From NCBI GenBank assembly GCA_036873755.1, contig JAVTVY010020387.1, positions 1-64,000 on the forward strand: 64,000 nucleotides of DNA, in the 5' to 3' direction. Under the pieces are notes generated by a model. The model searched no databases, was not told where the DNA came from, and saw only the letters and a list, made by a program, of their open reading frames with translations. The DNA is from Hanleya hanleyi. Lineage: Eukaryota > Mollusca > Polyplacophora > Lepidopleurida > Hanleyidae. Each line of letters starts with the position of its first letter. Positions within the stretch are counted from its first letter, which is position 1. A program made the translations under genes and the position numbers. Of this stretch, positions 33,985-42,490 are shown one piece after another.

Positions 33985-35286
33985 TTAGGTGGAGAAGTCA
34001 CACAGGACGTTGCGCGCTTTGTCCACTTGAATGATGTTGTCAAACTCGGCGTAGCAGATCACATTGACGGTGCTCCGGAGGGCTCGTTGAAAGTGGATTT
34101 CCAACCGTAAATTGTCTTGCTTGGCGAGGGCCAGCTGATGGTCATTCTCTAAGGTAGGGGTCAAATCGAAACAGAACAACGTGTATCCGTTCGCGTAGTC
34201 CTCCCGACTGATAATATTCCCTTCGTCCTGGTTGATTTGACCGGTGCCTGTAAACAGGCTCTGATAGGCTCGAATGAAATTCGCGCGCCCAAAGTTCGGT
34301 GTTAAGGCCGTGGCTGGGACCTGTTGTCCATCCACATGCAGGGCCACAAAATTGATGCCGAAATGTTTAAAGTCAAACGGGTCCTCTGGGTAGGCTCCGC
34401 TGAAACTGGTATTTTCCACACAGGCCAGGATCAATCGCTTGGGTAGTTCCCCGAGGAACAGATTTTCTTTGTTGGCGCTCATATTTCCAGCAGACACAGA
34501 GAACACTTTGGTTTGCACACGTCGGATAGGGTACTGGGCTGGTTTTGTTTTCAAGGCTTTGAGGTGTCCCAATTGAACGGCTGGATTCGGTTTCACTTTT
34601 CGGACATACAGGACTGCGTCTTGGATGACAATCTTATAGTCAGCTGCATGCCCGTCTACGTTAGTGGCCATCAAGGCGAAGGTCGGAGGCGCCCGTATCA
34701 GTCGGATTTTGATGGGGATCTTGTTCAACAGGTACCGGTCTTGCATGAACATGTCTGCGTGCAGTCGACCCATGAGATCCACCGAGACGCCGTTCGCGGT
34801 CAAAGCCTTCCGTTTGTTATATCCTTCATTGTCCACCGTGTCCATGTGCTCGGCTGTGTCCTGGTAGAATAAAGCGGCTGTCAGTTGAGATCTTTTAGCC
34901 TCTCGCCCATGCGACAACAGCATCTCGATGTAGGCTCGATAGGGGTACGTGTTGGTCGAGTCACTGATGAGTTTGTCGCTGAGAAATATATCCACCTGTT
35001 GAAACATCGAGTGCAGCTAGAGATTCGTCGGGCCCACCGTTGCTTGGTCAACGATTCTGGAGCCATCCCCATTGACGACCTTGGCTTTCACATACAAGTA
35101 TGTATGGGCTAAATCCACATAGGCCGTATCCGCATTACTGATGATGAACTCGATGGTCCCTGCTGAGTTGATGCTGGACAGCGGGAGATGCTCCACCCAT
35201 AATCCTTGTTCGGCACTGGTCTGTGTGGGCGGGACGGTCCACAAATCAAATTCACTGTTGGTGGAGGGGCAGGACTCATGGATCAT
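33985..35286 (-). pseudogene. Hexon-like major capsid protein, broken by in-frame TAG
   Basis: Two reading frames in one phase (35,286-35,017 and 35,007-33,985) are separated by a single TAG at 35,017-35,019. They cover about 433 codons. I recognise the double-jelly-roll Polinton/adintovirus major capsid family, often annotated in invertebrate genomes as F54H12.2-like. Marker stretches are FDLWTVPPTQTS near the N-terminus and FNVICYAEFDNI-like text at the C-terminus (here VNVICYAEFDNIIQVD). Past the stop the frame has no other defect. The start sits in a triplicated ATGATCC word. Gap to the protease is one base, to the pX-like gene 16 bases. Recent nonsense mutation, assembly error or readthrough are all possible. 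Confidence 0.88.
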
Positions 35287-35302
35287 GGATCATGGACATG
35301 TT

Positions 35303-35707
35303 TTAAGAAAAGATATCCTGGATCTTCGATGTGTGTCGTCGCTGGGTCGGTCGTCGACTGGTGCGTGGTCTCGGCGGTGCAGGTCTTTTATTCCCTACGG
35401 TGCGTTGTGCTTTGGCCACCAAGACGCCTCCTGCTTCTTTGGTCCGCCGTTTCAAGGCTTCTTTGGGTGCCGTACCCCCCAAGACATCACCGGCGACTTG
35501 CAGTCCACTGCGTACCGCTTGTTTGCCGATTGCTTTCACCCCACGCGTCACCAAGGGCAGGAACGTTTTGACGATGCTCCCGAGTATGTTCCCCAGTCCA
35601 TGTCCTCGTTGCATGCGTGCACCACTAAAGACCGGAAGGCCACCGCCGGCCTGTTGGGCATAATAGTCCATGTAGCTGCGTGCATCGCACTCGTAAGGCA
35701 CCTTCAT
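35303..35707 (-). CDS. pX/core-like small basic protein
   Basis: A 134-aa, strongly basic protein in the core-protein slot between major capsid and penton-like genes. It opens with an acidic/aromatic patch (MDYYAQQAGGGLPVFSG), then a Gly-rich basic segment (RGHGLGNILGSIVK), a helix-prone KAIGKQAVRSGLQVAGDVL stretch, and a tail rich in Arg, Pro and Thr. The layout resembles the adenovirus pX/pVII-like core proteins reported for adintoviruses, presumably condensing packaged DNA. That role is inference. The ATG overlaps the penton-like stop by one base (TAATG). A degenerate homologue is recognisable at 57,610-57,710. Confidence 0.6.
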   Translation of the reverse strand: MKVPYECDARSYMDYYAQQAGGGLPVFSGARMQRGHGLGNILGSIVKTFLPLVTRGVKAIGKQAVRSGLQVAGDVLGGTAPKEALKRRTKEAGGVLVAKAQRTVGNKRPAPPRPRTSRRPTQRRHTSKIQDIFS

Positions 35708-36495
35708 TATACAAAGTGGGGAGCACGTGCTTGTCGAAAATGAAGTGTCAGCACCACTTTCCCGCGTTCGAATGCCACCGGTCGTCCCGTGTCATCTCTT
35801 ATATCCACCGTGATAGTGTTGATGTGGGTTTGTCGTACGGGTAGGTAGAGCATGTGGGTGAAACTGTGGGTGACTTGATCTCCATACGTCTTTTTAATGG
35901 GGACCACCCGTAACAGAGGTGTGTTGATATCGCCCACGATGTGGTTGTCCACCACGTCCGAGTAGACGTAGAGTCCGTACATACCCGACTTCATATCCAT
36001 CGGGATCTCGCCTTGGTGGGCGGTGGGACCAGCGAACGTCCGTAGATGGAAACCCAGCATTTGCTGTAGGATAGGACTCAGTACGACACTCGCGTTGGCG
36101 GGGACGATAAGCTGTGCCTTGTCGTTGTGTGCGTTGTAATCGAAGTCCACGTGATTCTTGAAGGGAAAGGATTTGATGGGTTTTGAAGTATTCGTGACCT
36201 CCCGTAGAGCCTTATAATGCAACAGTCTTGACAGCCCACCCATGAACTCCTTGGGAGTATCGTATTGGCCTTCGGGGAGGGTGAGTCGGGTGTCTTTTCC
36301 TTCGTAGGTCACCTCGTACCACACTTCATTGGCTCGCACGTTGTACCACGAGTAAGGGTATTGGATATCCACGAGGCCACATTCCCAGCGCCCAGGTAAA
36401 TGCAACGGTTACGGTAACTGGGTCACGTACTTGGCCAAGGTGTTGTCAGGAAACACATCCAGCGAACTGTTACTGGGTAGGGTGAGGTAAAACAT
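35707..36495 (-). pseudogene. Penton-like minor capsid protein, broken by in-frame TAA
   Basis: The ATG at 36,495 opens 28 codons (beginning MFYLTLPSNSSLDVF) and then meets TAA at 36,409-36,411. The same frame continues open for 234 codons to 35,707, through GRWECGLVDIQYPYSWYNV and LYLPVRQTHINTITVDIRDD. Family: the single-jelly-roll penton-like minor capsid protein of Polintons/adintoviruses, which forms capsid vertices. One nonsense codon is the only break seen. A TATTAAAA box-like word overlaps the stop of the preceding proline-rich gene, about 35 bp upstream. Two decayed homologues lie at 57.75-58.3 and 59.9-60.5 kb. Confidence 0.82.
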
Positions 36496-36528
36496 GGCGA
36501 CTGAGCTGTCCTGCTGCTGCTGTTGGTT

Positions 36529-37368
36529 TTAATAGGTGTTCCAGGCCTTGGGCGGTTGTGTCCGGCGTCGTGTTCGTCGCGGTGACTTGCTACGTGTCAC
36601 GGCTCTGGAGATGTGGGGTGTCCTGATCAAGGATGGTTTTTTAAAGGTCTGAAAAGAAGGTGCCCGTTGTGGTGGTGGTGTTTTGGGGGGTGACTCCGGT
36701 TCCCATTCGGATTCCCAAGAAGGTAGTGGGCCACTCGGCGATTGCTGGGTTCGCTGCATAAAGGCCCAGCGGTGGGGGTTCCCCACCAATTCCTGTGGTA
36801 CATGCATGTCTTTCAAGCCTTGAGCGAAGACCTCCCATCCTCGAGGATCCGTGTGCGACCTGCGTTTACGCATCAGGTCATTCACTAAATCCGTCATGTG
36901 GGTCCCGGGGACCACCTGATTCTGTACCAGGAATTCGCCTTTATCATTCCAAGTCATGTTAGGATTCTGTTTCATCCGTTGTAATATCAGGCCAGCTTGT
37001 TTCTTGAACGATGCAGGTACACTCTTCAGCACTTCGTCTTCCACCCACTGTGGGGCTGTGGGTGGTACCCCTGGTAATGGCGGCTGTTGGAGCGGTGCTG
37101 AGGTCGGCGGTGTGTCACGTGGTGGTGGTGGTGGTGGTGGTGGGGTAGAGAGGGTTTTGTATTGGTCCATGAACGTCATGTACCGTTGAAGCGTCTCATT
37201 GTACCGTTGTACTTTCTCACTGTCGCTTAACCCCGGTCTCTGTAAGATCTGTTGCATCTCTCCATCGAGGGTGTTTATGGTCTTCACCGTAGGTGGGACA
37301 GGGTAGAGCGATTGGAGGTTTTGAAGGAACCGTGGTTCGACGAGGACCATTTTTTTCGTGTGGTTCAT
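36529..37368 (-). CDS. Proline-rich virion-associated protein of unknown role
   Basis: A 279-aa open frame. Residues ~1-75 are helical and charged. A poly-Pro run (residues 76-83 region, PPPPPPPP) and further Pro-rich text follow, then a compact segment with MTDLVNDLMRKRRSHTDPRG and VPQELVGNPHRW, and an Arg/Ser/Pro-rich tail ending PPKAWNTY. I recognise this as a lineage-specific companion of Polinton capsid genes without an assigned function. A remnant of its last codons precedes the degenerate cluster at 58.33 kb. Its ATG overlaps the upstream pVI-like stop as ATGA, suggesting coupled expression. Confidence 0.65.
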   Translation of the reverse strand: MNHTKKMVLVEPRFLQNLQSLYPVPPTVKTINTLDGEMQQILQRPGLSDSEKVQRYNETLQRYMTFMDQYKTLSTPPPPPPPPRDTPPTSAPLQQPPLPGVPPTAPQWVEDEVLKSVPASFKKQAGLILQRMKQNPNMTWNDKGEFLVQNQVVPGTHMTDLVNDLMRKRRSHTDPRGWEVFAQGLKDMHVPQELVGNPHRWAFMQRTQQSPSGPLPSWESEWEPESPPKTPPPQRAPSFQTFKKPSLIRTPHISRAVTRSKSPRRTRRRTQPPKAWNTY

Positions 37369-37715
37369 TGTCGGCCGAAGAGTCCACCCAATACTGGACC
37401 CAACACGGAAGCGGCCAACGGTGCTAAGATGGCCCCGAGAAAGCCGCCGTTCTGTAACACCTTTTTCTTTTGTGTTTGAGGGACCCGCTTCTGGACTAGG
37501 GTTCGGAGACCTGTCTTATGCTTGGCCAACTTGGTCTTCTGAGCCGGAGTCAGTGGTACGTTGCCTTTTAACAGGTTGTACCCGATCTCGCACAGACAGC
37601 GTACAAGGTCAGGGTCCGCACCGCGTACAATGGTTCGGACCAACTCGGGTGGGGCCGTCTTCAATACACGGAGCGTCGGAGCGTGCTTCCGTACTCGCGC
37701 AGACATCATGTACAA
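37365..37715 (-). CDS. pVI-like small capsid-associated protein with hydrophobic tail
   Basis: A 116-aa open frame, basic in the middle (KTKLAKHKTGLRTLVQKRV, QKKKVLQNGGF) and ending in a Gly/Ala/Leu-rich hydrophobic helix (LGAILAPLAASVLGPVLGG). The combination of basic linker and membrane-active-looking tail recalls adenovirus pVI/pX-type proteins. Small proteins with the KKxxLQxGGF signature recur in invertebrate Polintons as far as I know. The role in membrane disruption or core binding is inference. Three nearby Met codons make the start uncertain by three residues. A homologue is recognisable at 58.48-58.64 kb. Confidence 0.6.
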   Translation of the reverse strand: MYMMSARVRKHAPTLRVLKTAPPELVRTIVRGADPDLVRCLCEIGYNLLKGNVPLTPAQKTKLAKHKTGLRTLVQKRVPQTQKKKVLQNGGFLGAILAPLAASVLGPVLGGLFGRQ

Positions 37716-37863
37716 CTAATGCTAGAACCCACAACTCTGCTCTTTTTATCTACTTCAGAGAACAGAGACAAAGTCAACCATGCTGTGGTATTAATTCTTT
37801 TGATTATCCCCATCATCAAACACACACACCCTAGCTGGGGGCGCCACTGTGGGTGTGTTTACA

Positions 37864-38471
37864 TTATTTTTGCATGTACACGTGGTGGGTCTCTCCGGGA
37901 AAGATGCCGGTCCGTAGTCGAAGGAGGTCGGGGGTGGCTTGCTTGAGGTCGAAGAGCATATACCCGTGCTGAGGGGTTGTCGCATCTTTAAAGGCTTCCA
38001 ACGCAAACGGTGTGCGGCCGGGATACATCTGTCTCGACAGGTGCAGCAGTTGAGTGGTATCTCTCGGGTTTTTGAAGACCACCAGGTAGTGGGCATTAAG
38101 CTGATGTTCCGATGTTCTTTGTTTTTACTGAACAGATTCTACACAATGTAGATGATGCTGAGCCATCGATGATGGCTGCCTTTGGTAAAGAGTTGGGTGA
38201 CTCGCGCATCCGTCTCCGCCATGAGATCATCCAGAACCACCAAGGTGTCCGGTTCCAAATCGGCCAGGTTAGGTAGGCCTTCCACGAACGTGATGTGGGG
38301 CATTGCTGCATACGCTGCCTGCCATTCTCCGTAACACCACACGACTCGGGCAATGGGTGGGGTGATCATGCTGTCGGCGTGTTGAAGGAGCTTCCTGACG
38401 AAGTGCGTTTTGCCGGAACCCGTCGGTCCTGCGATGACGCAAGTGAAGGGATGCTGCCACCGAGGATCCAT
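37864..38471 (-). pseudogene. A32-like packaging ATPase, nonsense plus frameshift
   Basis: The first 110 codons (38,471-38,142) carry a Walker A motif, GPTGSGKT at residues 15-22, and a Walker B strand, TLVVLDDL. A TAG at 38,139-38,141 then stops translation. Family-like sequence resumes in that same phase (NLFSKNKEHRN) and shifts by one base between about 38,096 and 38,105 into the frame ending at 37,864 (VVFKNPRDTTQ ... YMQK). This is the FtsK/HerA-type genome-packaging ATPase of Polintons and large DNA viruses. Two independent lesions make it a pseudogene unless the assembly is wrong. Its start lies inside the 3-prime end of the membrane-protein frame. Confidence 0.88.
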
Positions 38472-38953
38472 GGTTCGAGGTGTATCCGTTGTCGTGGTAA
38501 CCCGCTCTTGTAAATTTGGTACGAGTGAACTGGAGTGGTGGTGGTGGGTACAACGTCGGTCGTCGTTGTCTGTTCACTGTGAGGGATGATGGTGGTGGGT
38601 ACAACGTCGGTCGTCGTTGTCTGTTCACTGTGAGGGATGAAATCCGGTGGGTTTTCAGACGTAGTGGGTGTACTTGGTGTAGGTGTGGAGCTTGGTGTGG
38701 AGCTCGACGTGGCTTGTACACGGGGTGTGGTGGTGACTGGGCTCGATACGGGGTTGACTGGTGCTATCTGTAGACCGGTTTCACTGGTGGCTGGTGTTCT
38801 CAGTTGGTTAAGTAACGTGCTGACATAGGCTACGTCGTAAAACACACCTCCGTACAACACACTCAGCAGGGTTAGCAGTATCACCACAAAGCCCACTTGC
38901 GCTTTGCGCGTTTTGGGAGACGCTGTGTTCAGAGGCAGCTGCTGTTTGTCCAT
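38366..38953 (-). CDS. Mucin-like single-pass membrane protein
   Basis: From the ATG at 38,953 (50 bp below a TATAAA word) the frame encodes 195 aa. A short polar N-terminus precedes a hydrophobic segment (VGFVVILLTLLSVLYGG, about residues 20-37). Next comes a long Thr/Ser/Pro-rich region that would be heavily O-glycosylated if exposed, giving a type II signal-anchor topology. Within it, HSEQTTTTDVVPTT occurs twice through a 51-bp in-frame tandem duplication (38,540-38,641), suggesting copy-number variability. No family is recognised. The last ~35 codons overlap the ATPase start and look unlike the rest, so the true end is uncertain. Confidence 0.55.
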   Translation of the reverse strand: MDKQQLPLNTASPKTRKAQVGFVVILLTLLSVLYGGVFYDVAYVSTLLNQLRTPATSETGLQIAPVNPVSSPVTTTPRVQATSSSTPSSTPTPSTPTTSENPPDFIPHSEQTTTTDVVPTTIIPHSEQTTTTDVVPTTTTPVHSYQIYKSGLPRQRIHLEPWILGGSIPSLASSQDRRVPAKRTSSGSSFNTPTA

Positions 38954-39003
38954 AGCACTGTGGTCGGACGTGGAATGAAGGATGACGGCAGTGGTGTCTG
39001 GCT

Positions 39004-39601
39004 TTATAGTCGTTTCACCTGGTTGGCAGCGACCCAGGAATTGAAGGAACTGGGCCAGCCTTGCCATTTGACGAAATGAAACAGTTTGCCACGTCGACGT
39101 TCCGTTTTCAAAATCTGCTCCACCGTGTAGTAGTCTTGCTCTGTTTTTACGACAGGCTGTAATTCCGTCTCGTAAAACGTCCCTAGCAACGGTTCCCCTT
39201 GAAGATCTTCCAGTTCATAGACTCGCTGCTGTCGGGGTAGGCGCCGTTTAATCAGGAAGTGCTCATCGCTCCAGTTAGGCAAGTAACTTTTCTCGAACTT
39301 GCCCTTGACTTTACTGATCCGTACAGGGTCCCCGACCTTGAACATCTCCTTCGGCGCTCGTTGCGATTGTATGGGGTACAAGACACGCCGGACTTGGGCT
39401 TCATTGCGTTGGGTCACGGTAATGGGGGCTCTCTGTATACTCCGGTGATAGGCTCGATTGTAACCACTCACAATCTCGGACTTGGGCACGTTGTATCCCC
39501 TGGGGTTTGGCCGCTCGATAGAGACCCGACAATGCACTATAGGCCGCCGGACTGTCGGGACTGTAGTATAAGTTATCCAACACCTTCTCCCAGCGCTTCA
39601 T
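39004..39601 (-). pseudogene. Retrovirus-like integrase lacking its catalytic core
   Basis: The ATG at 39,601 opens an N-terminal piece (MKRWEKVLDNLYYSP and onward) like the start of Polinton integrases. Within about 40 codons the sequence jumps, with a frame change, to the C-terminal half (39,537-39,004): GYNRAYHRSI...NEAQV, an SH3-like block (FKVGDPVRISKVKGKFEKSY) and a chromodomain (YTVEQIL...FHFVKWQGWPSSFNSW). The DDE catalytic core between them is missing, at least 120 codons. The protein cannot integrate DNA. The surviving chromodomain would still bind methylated histone tails if expressed. A TATAAATA box at 39,637-39,644 precedes it. Confidence 0.88.
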
Positions 39602-39628
39602 GGTGACAAATGATGATGGACCCTGGCT

Positions 39629-40110
39629 CTATCGTTTATTTATAACGGGTATATCTTGGGCCGGAGTTTCTTTCTGATTTTCTTCGTTGGCTTCTAACAG
39701 CACATTGTCCATGGTAAATGACCAGTCCAACTCGTCTGATGACCGCTCTTCCTCCGTAAGCACTTGATCCACATCTACCACGGCATCTTCCAATGCAGAC
39801 CATAGATCAGGGTGAAGGGTAAAATGCACTGTACCCCCATCTAGCCGAGCCAATTGAGCAAAGAAGGGGCCGCGTCGGATGTACACATCGTGACACAAGT
39901 GAATGAGGTCGCCGTCCAGTTCACCAGACAACACCCGTTTGAATTTGGTCCAGCCCTCTCGGGACAGACGAATGTGAGCCGGGCACGGTTGTGTAAGGTC
40001 CGCATCACAGATGTCCCCCACCTCCTCCATGATATCGACCTTATCCGCATCAAGTGCAGGAAGACCTCGGGGGTTAAGCTGAGATACGCCCGTATTATAT
40101 ACTCCGTCAT
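39629..40110 (-). pseudogene. PC4-like gene copy 1 (frame break near start)
   Basis: The long frame (to 39,629) shows two related halves: one around RLSREGWTKFKRVLSGEL, and one with DLIHLCHDVYIRRGPFF then FTLHPDLWSALEDAVVDVDQ. The beta-strand plus x-L-x-P-x-x-W-x-x-h pattern closely recalls the PC4/Sub1 single-stranded-DNA-binding fold; homology is my inference. The ATG expected from the TATA position (40,110) is one frame off and joins only by a shift near 40,050. The aligned N-terminus of the copy at 41.9 kb supports that start. Tail is acidic. The integrase TATA box lies inside its final codons. Confidence 0.6.
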
Positions 40111-40150
40111 GGTCAGTACGTGAATGGTACAAGATTTGACTGTCTCTCGT

Positions 40151-40157
40151 ATTTATA
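40151..40157 (-). promoter_or_regulatory. TATA box overlapping the stop of the upstream gene
   Basis: TATAAAT on the minus strand shares its bases with the TAA stop of PC4-like copy 2 and lies 40-45 bp above the copy 1 ATG. The same compact arrangement occurs at 39,637-39,644 for the integrase. Confidence 0.6.
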
Positions 40158-40709
40158 GGGAGAACCCCGTGAGATCAAAGGATCGGCTGGTCATGTCACT
40201 GGGCTGACCGAGTCTAGCCGGATAATCAATGGCATCATCGTCTGCCTCCGCTTCATTGCTAGGTTTGGTAATTTGTTCATTGGGTTCTGCCGCCGCTTCA
40301 CTCAGGGCACGAGCCCACTCCAACTGAACAGCTGACCGCTCGTCCAGTGTAAACAGCTGGTCCACAATAGGCAACACTTTCTCGAAGGCTGTCCACAGAT
40401 CGGGGTCTAGGGTGAAGCCTCGCGTAGGGTCTTGGTAACGGCCCAGACGTGGGAAGAAGGGTCCACGGTATACGTAGATGGCATTGTCTATGTGGATGAG
40501 GTTTCCGTCGAGCTCACCGCTCAACACCCGTTCAAATTTGGTCAAGCCGTCACGGTGTAGTGTAACCGTATTCGATACGGTCTCAGCGCGCGACCAGCAA
40601 ACATCTCCACGGTCTTCCACGAGGGTGACTTTATCTTCATAGACGTGTAGCCCCACCCGGGTTGTAAGGCGAAGGATGGCTCATAGGACAGGTGACATGG
40701 TTGACCCAT
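40153..40709 (-). pseudogene. PC4-like gene copy 2 (frame break near start)
   Basis: It has the same two-half architecture as copy 1: TLHRDGLTKFERVLSGELDG, then NLIHIDNAIYVYRGPFF and FTLDPDLWTAFEKVLPIVDQ, followed by an acidic, low-complexity C-terminus. An ATG at 40,709, 44 bp below a CATAAATA box (about 40,750-40,757), begins MGQPCHLSYEPS but sits in another phase from the main frame, which starts without ATG at 40,656. A one-base shift near 40,640 is needed. Function is unknown; binding of single-stranded DNA during replication or transcription is suggested by the fold resemblance only. Confidence 0.58.
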
Positions 40710-40770
40710 TGACGAACGGTGAATGACACACACTCTGACTGTCTTTCGTATTTATGGTGAGGTCCCACTG

Positions 40771-41097
40771 TCAATGCCACAGCGCCAGCGTCAATAGGGC
40801 AAAGACTATTGTGAGGCCAACCAGCCGGCGCTGGTTCCGGCGTGAGCGCTCGTGGTCCATAGCCCGATCATCAAGGATGGCTGTGATAGTCCAGTAGTGG
40901 TGAGTGATGGCACACCTCTCCATCGATTGCACTCTGTCGAGGACCGCTTCTGTGAACTCTTTCAGGATCTGGCGTCGCCCCTCGTTGTCGTCGCCATCTG
41001 CAAACATGGACCGGACCACTGCTCGGTAACCCGTGAGTGAATTAACCACGGTGGCATGCTGTAAAATGCGAGTCGCATAGGGCTGGATCTCCATCAT
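40771..41097 (-). CDS. Tail-anchored helical protein, unrecognised
   Basis: An intact 108-aa frame with its own TATAAA at 41,145-41,150. Residues 1-85 look alpha-helical and polar. A basic patch (RSRRNQRR) is followed by the C-terminal hydrophobic stretch LVGLTIVFALLTLALWH, leaving almost nothing beyond the membrane. That is the hallmark of tail-anchored proteins inserted in ER or mitochondrial membranes. I recognise no family. Small tail-anchored proteins of DNA viruses are often apoptosis or fusion modulators, but nothing in this sequence shows either role. It interrupts the row of PC4-like genes. Confidence 0.6.
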   Translation of the reverse strand: MMEIQPYATRILQHATVVNSLTGYRAVVRSMFADGDDNEGRRQILKEFTEAVLDRVQSMERCAITHHYWTITAILDDRAMDHERSRRNQRRLVGLTIVFALLTLALWH

Positions 41098-41144
41098 GGC
41101 TCTGCAACCCTAGAAATGAAGGTGTCGGATCCAGAGGGACGTGT

Positions 41145-41150
41145 TTTATA
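41145..41150 (-). promoter_or_regulatory. TATA box of the tail-anchored gene
   Basis: TATAAA on the minus strand, 48 bp above the ATG at 41,097. Equivalent boxes are at 39,003-39,008 (membrane protein) and 41,981-41,986 (PC4-like copy 3). Confidence 0.6.
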
Positions 41151-41232
41151 GACCATGTCACACATGCGCGCCTAGACGTAGCTCTACGGGTGTAGTCCGT
41201 GATACGTACTATTCTGATTGGTTATGAGGCTC

Positions 41233-41918
41233 CTATAGAGATAGTACCTTATCGACAATGGGGACTACTTGTTCCAAAGCCGTCCATAGATCGGGGTCCA
41301 GGGTAAAACCACCGTCGTTCAGACAGAGGAGTCGAGCGAAAAAGGGACCGCAGAAAATGTAGACGTCGTCACACAGGTGAATGCTATCACCGTGCAGGTC
41401 ACCCAACAACACCCGTTTCAAGGTAGTCCATCCTTCCGGCGACAAAGAGACGTGCGCTTTGGGTTCAGGCGTACACCAACACCTAAGTCCGCTATCGATG
41501 AGGTCCACTCGTTTGGGGTACAACAATAGGGTGCAGCCAGGTGTAAGCCTCCGGGTAGTCACAGTCCCTTCTTTCACCTCGGGGTGTAGTAAGTCATCCA
41601 CCTCGGGGAGTACATCTTTCAGTGCCATCCATACGGGTGGACAGAGTGTGATATAGGTACCTCCACTCTGTTCCAACCGGGAAAAAGGGAATCCTCTCCA
41701 GCAGTGCGTATGTGCACACCGACTTCCACGTGCATGAAATCCCTTTCGGGCTCTTTTCCCTGTAACAATCGTGTCAATAGAGTCCAGCCTGATAGCGATA
41801 ACAAAATCTTCACCTTCTGCGGTGCGTCTTGGACCAGCTCCAGGTGATCGTCATTGACGATGAGGTAGACGTCGGACGTCAGTTGGAATAACGCAAGCTC
41901 TGTTCCGCTCGCTGCCAT
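41233..41918 (-). pseudogene. PC4-like gene copy 3, four half-domains, frameshifted
   Basis: The frame from the ATG at 41,918 (first half: ILLSLSGWTLLTRLLQGK) breaks near 41,690 by one base into the frame ending at 41,233. The second frame contains TYITLCPPVWMALKDVLPEV, then VSLSPEGWTTLKRVLLGDL, then SIHLCDDVYIFCGPFFARL and FTLDPDLWTALEQVVPIVDK. It is therefore a double-length member of the family, two pairs of the half-domains seen in copies 1 and 2. Its own TATAAA lies at 41,981-41,986. The internal duplication suggests the family grew by tandem and intragenic duplication within the element. Confidence 0.6.
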
Positions 41919-41980
41919 GGTGGAGAATGGAAAGCGAACGGTTAGAGAGGTGGCTTTCTAGTGTACCTGTTGGGTAGGGT

Positions 41981-41986
41981 TTTATA
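41981..41986 (-). promoter_or_regulatory. TATA box of PC4-like copy 3
   Basis: TATAAA on the minus strand, 63 bp above the ATG at 41,918. It is the most upstream gene promoter of the element. Beyond it, 41,990-42,480 shows no gene. Confidence 0.55.
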
Positions 41987-42490
41987 CACCGTGTGAGTCA
42001 AGGGCACTTGTTATACTCGCTTGCGCCATAAGGTCAATAAGGTTAGAAATGCGCTTTTTTTTACTACGCCCTGTGACGGCCCTTCGTGAAAGTCCGTGAT
42101 TGTTCGGTAGTGTAATGTTATTTTGTATAGGATTTCATTTAACATGAGATTTCACTAGTCAAAGCTTAAGCACAAAATGAGGATAAATAGGCCAATGAAT
42201 GCAGCAATGCCCTAAATATTCCCACTTTTATACACCTACATAGAAGTACCCGGATGTAGGCGCGGGCGTAGGCGAAAGCATCCTAGTACCCGGATGAGGC
42301 GCAGCCGTGAGCGAAATTCTAGTACCCGTCCATTGGTTCTTTTATCGATCGCTCATTGGCTCTTTTTCTCGACCGCTGTTTGGTCCAAATGGAACTGCCC
42401 ATCCTTCCCCGGTTAATTTACAATCCCTTTTTTGGGTTCAAGCTCTGTATATCGATGCCGCAACATTGTTGCCGAACCTTGCCGAAAAGG

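Noticed and set aside
35141..35743. A 200-codon plus-strand frame across the capsid genes
   Set aside because: A shadow of the minus-strand pX-like and major capsid genes, favoured by their GC content.
36956..37189. Plus-strand frame with a poly-Gly run
   Set aside because: Antisense of the poly-Pro stretch of the proline-rich gene.
41990..42480. A hidden DNA polymerase B gene in the Polinton
   Set aside because: Remaining unassigned interior is under 600 bp and shows no polymerase motif in any frame.
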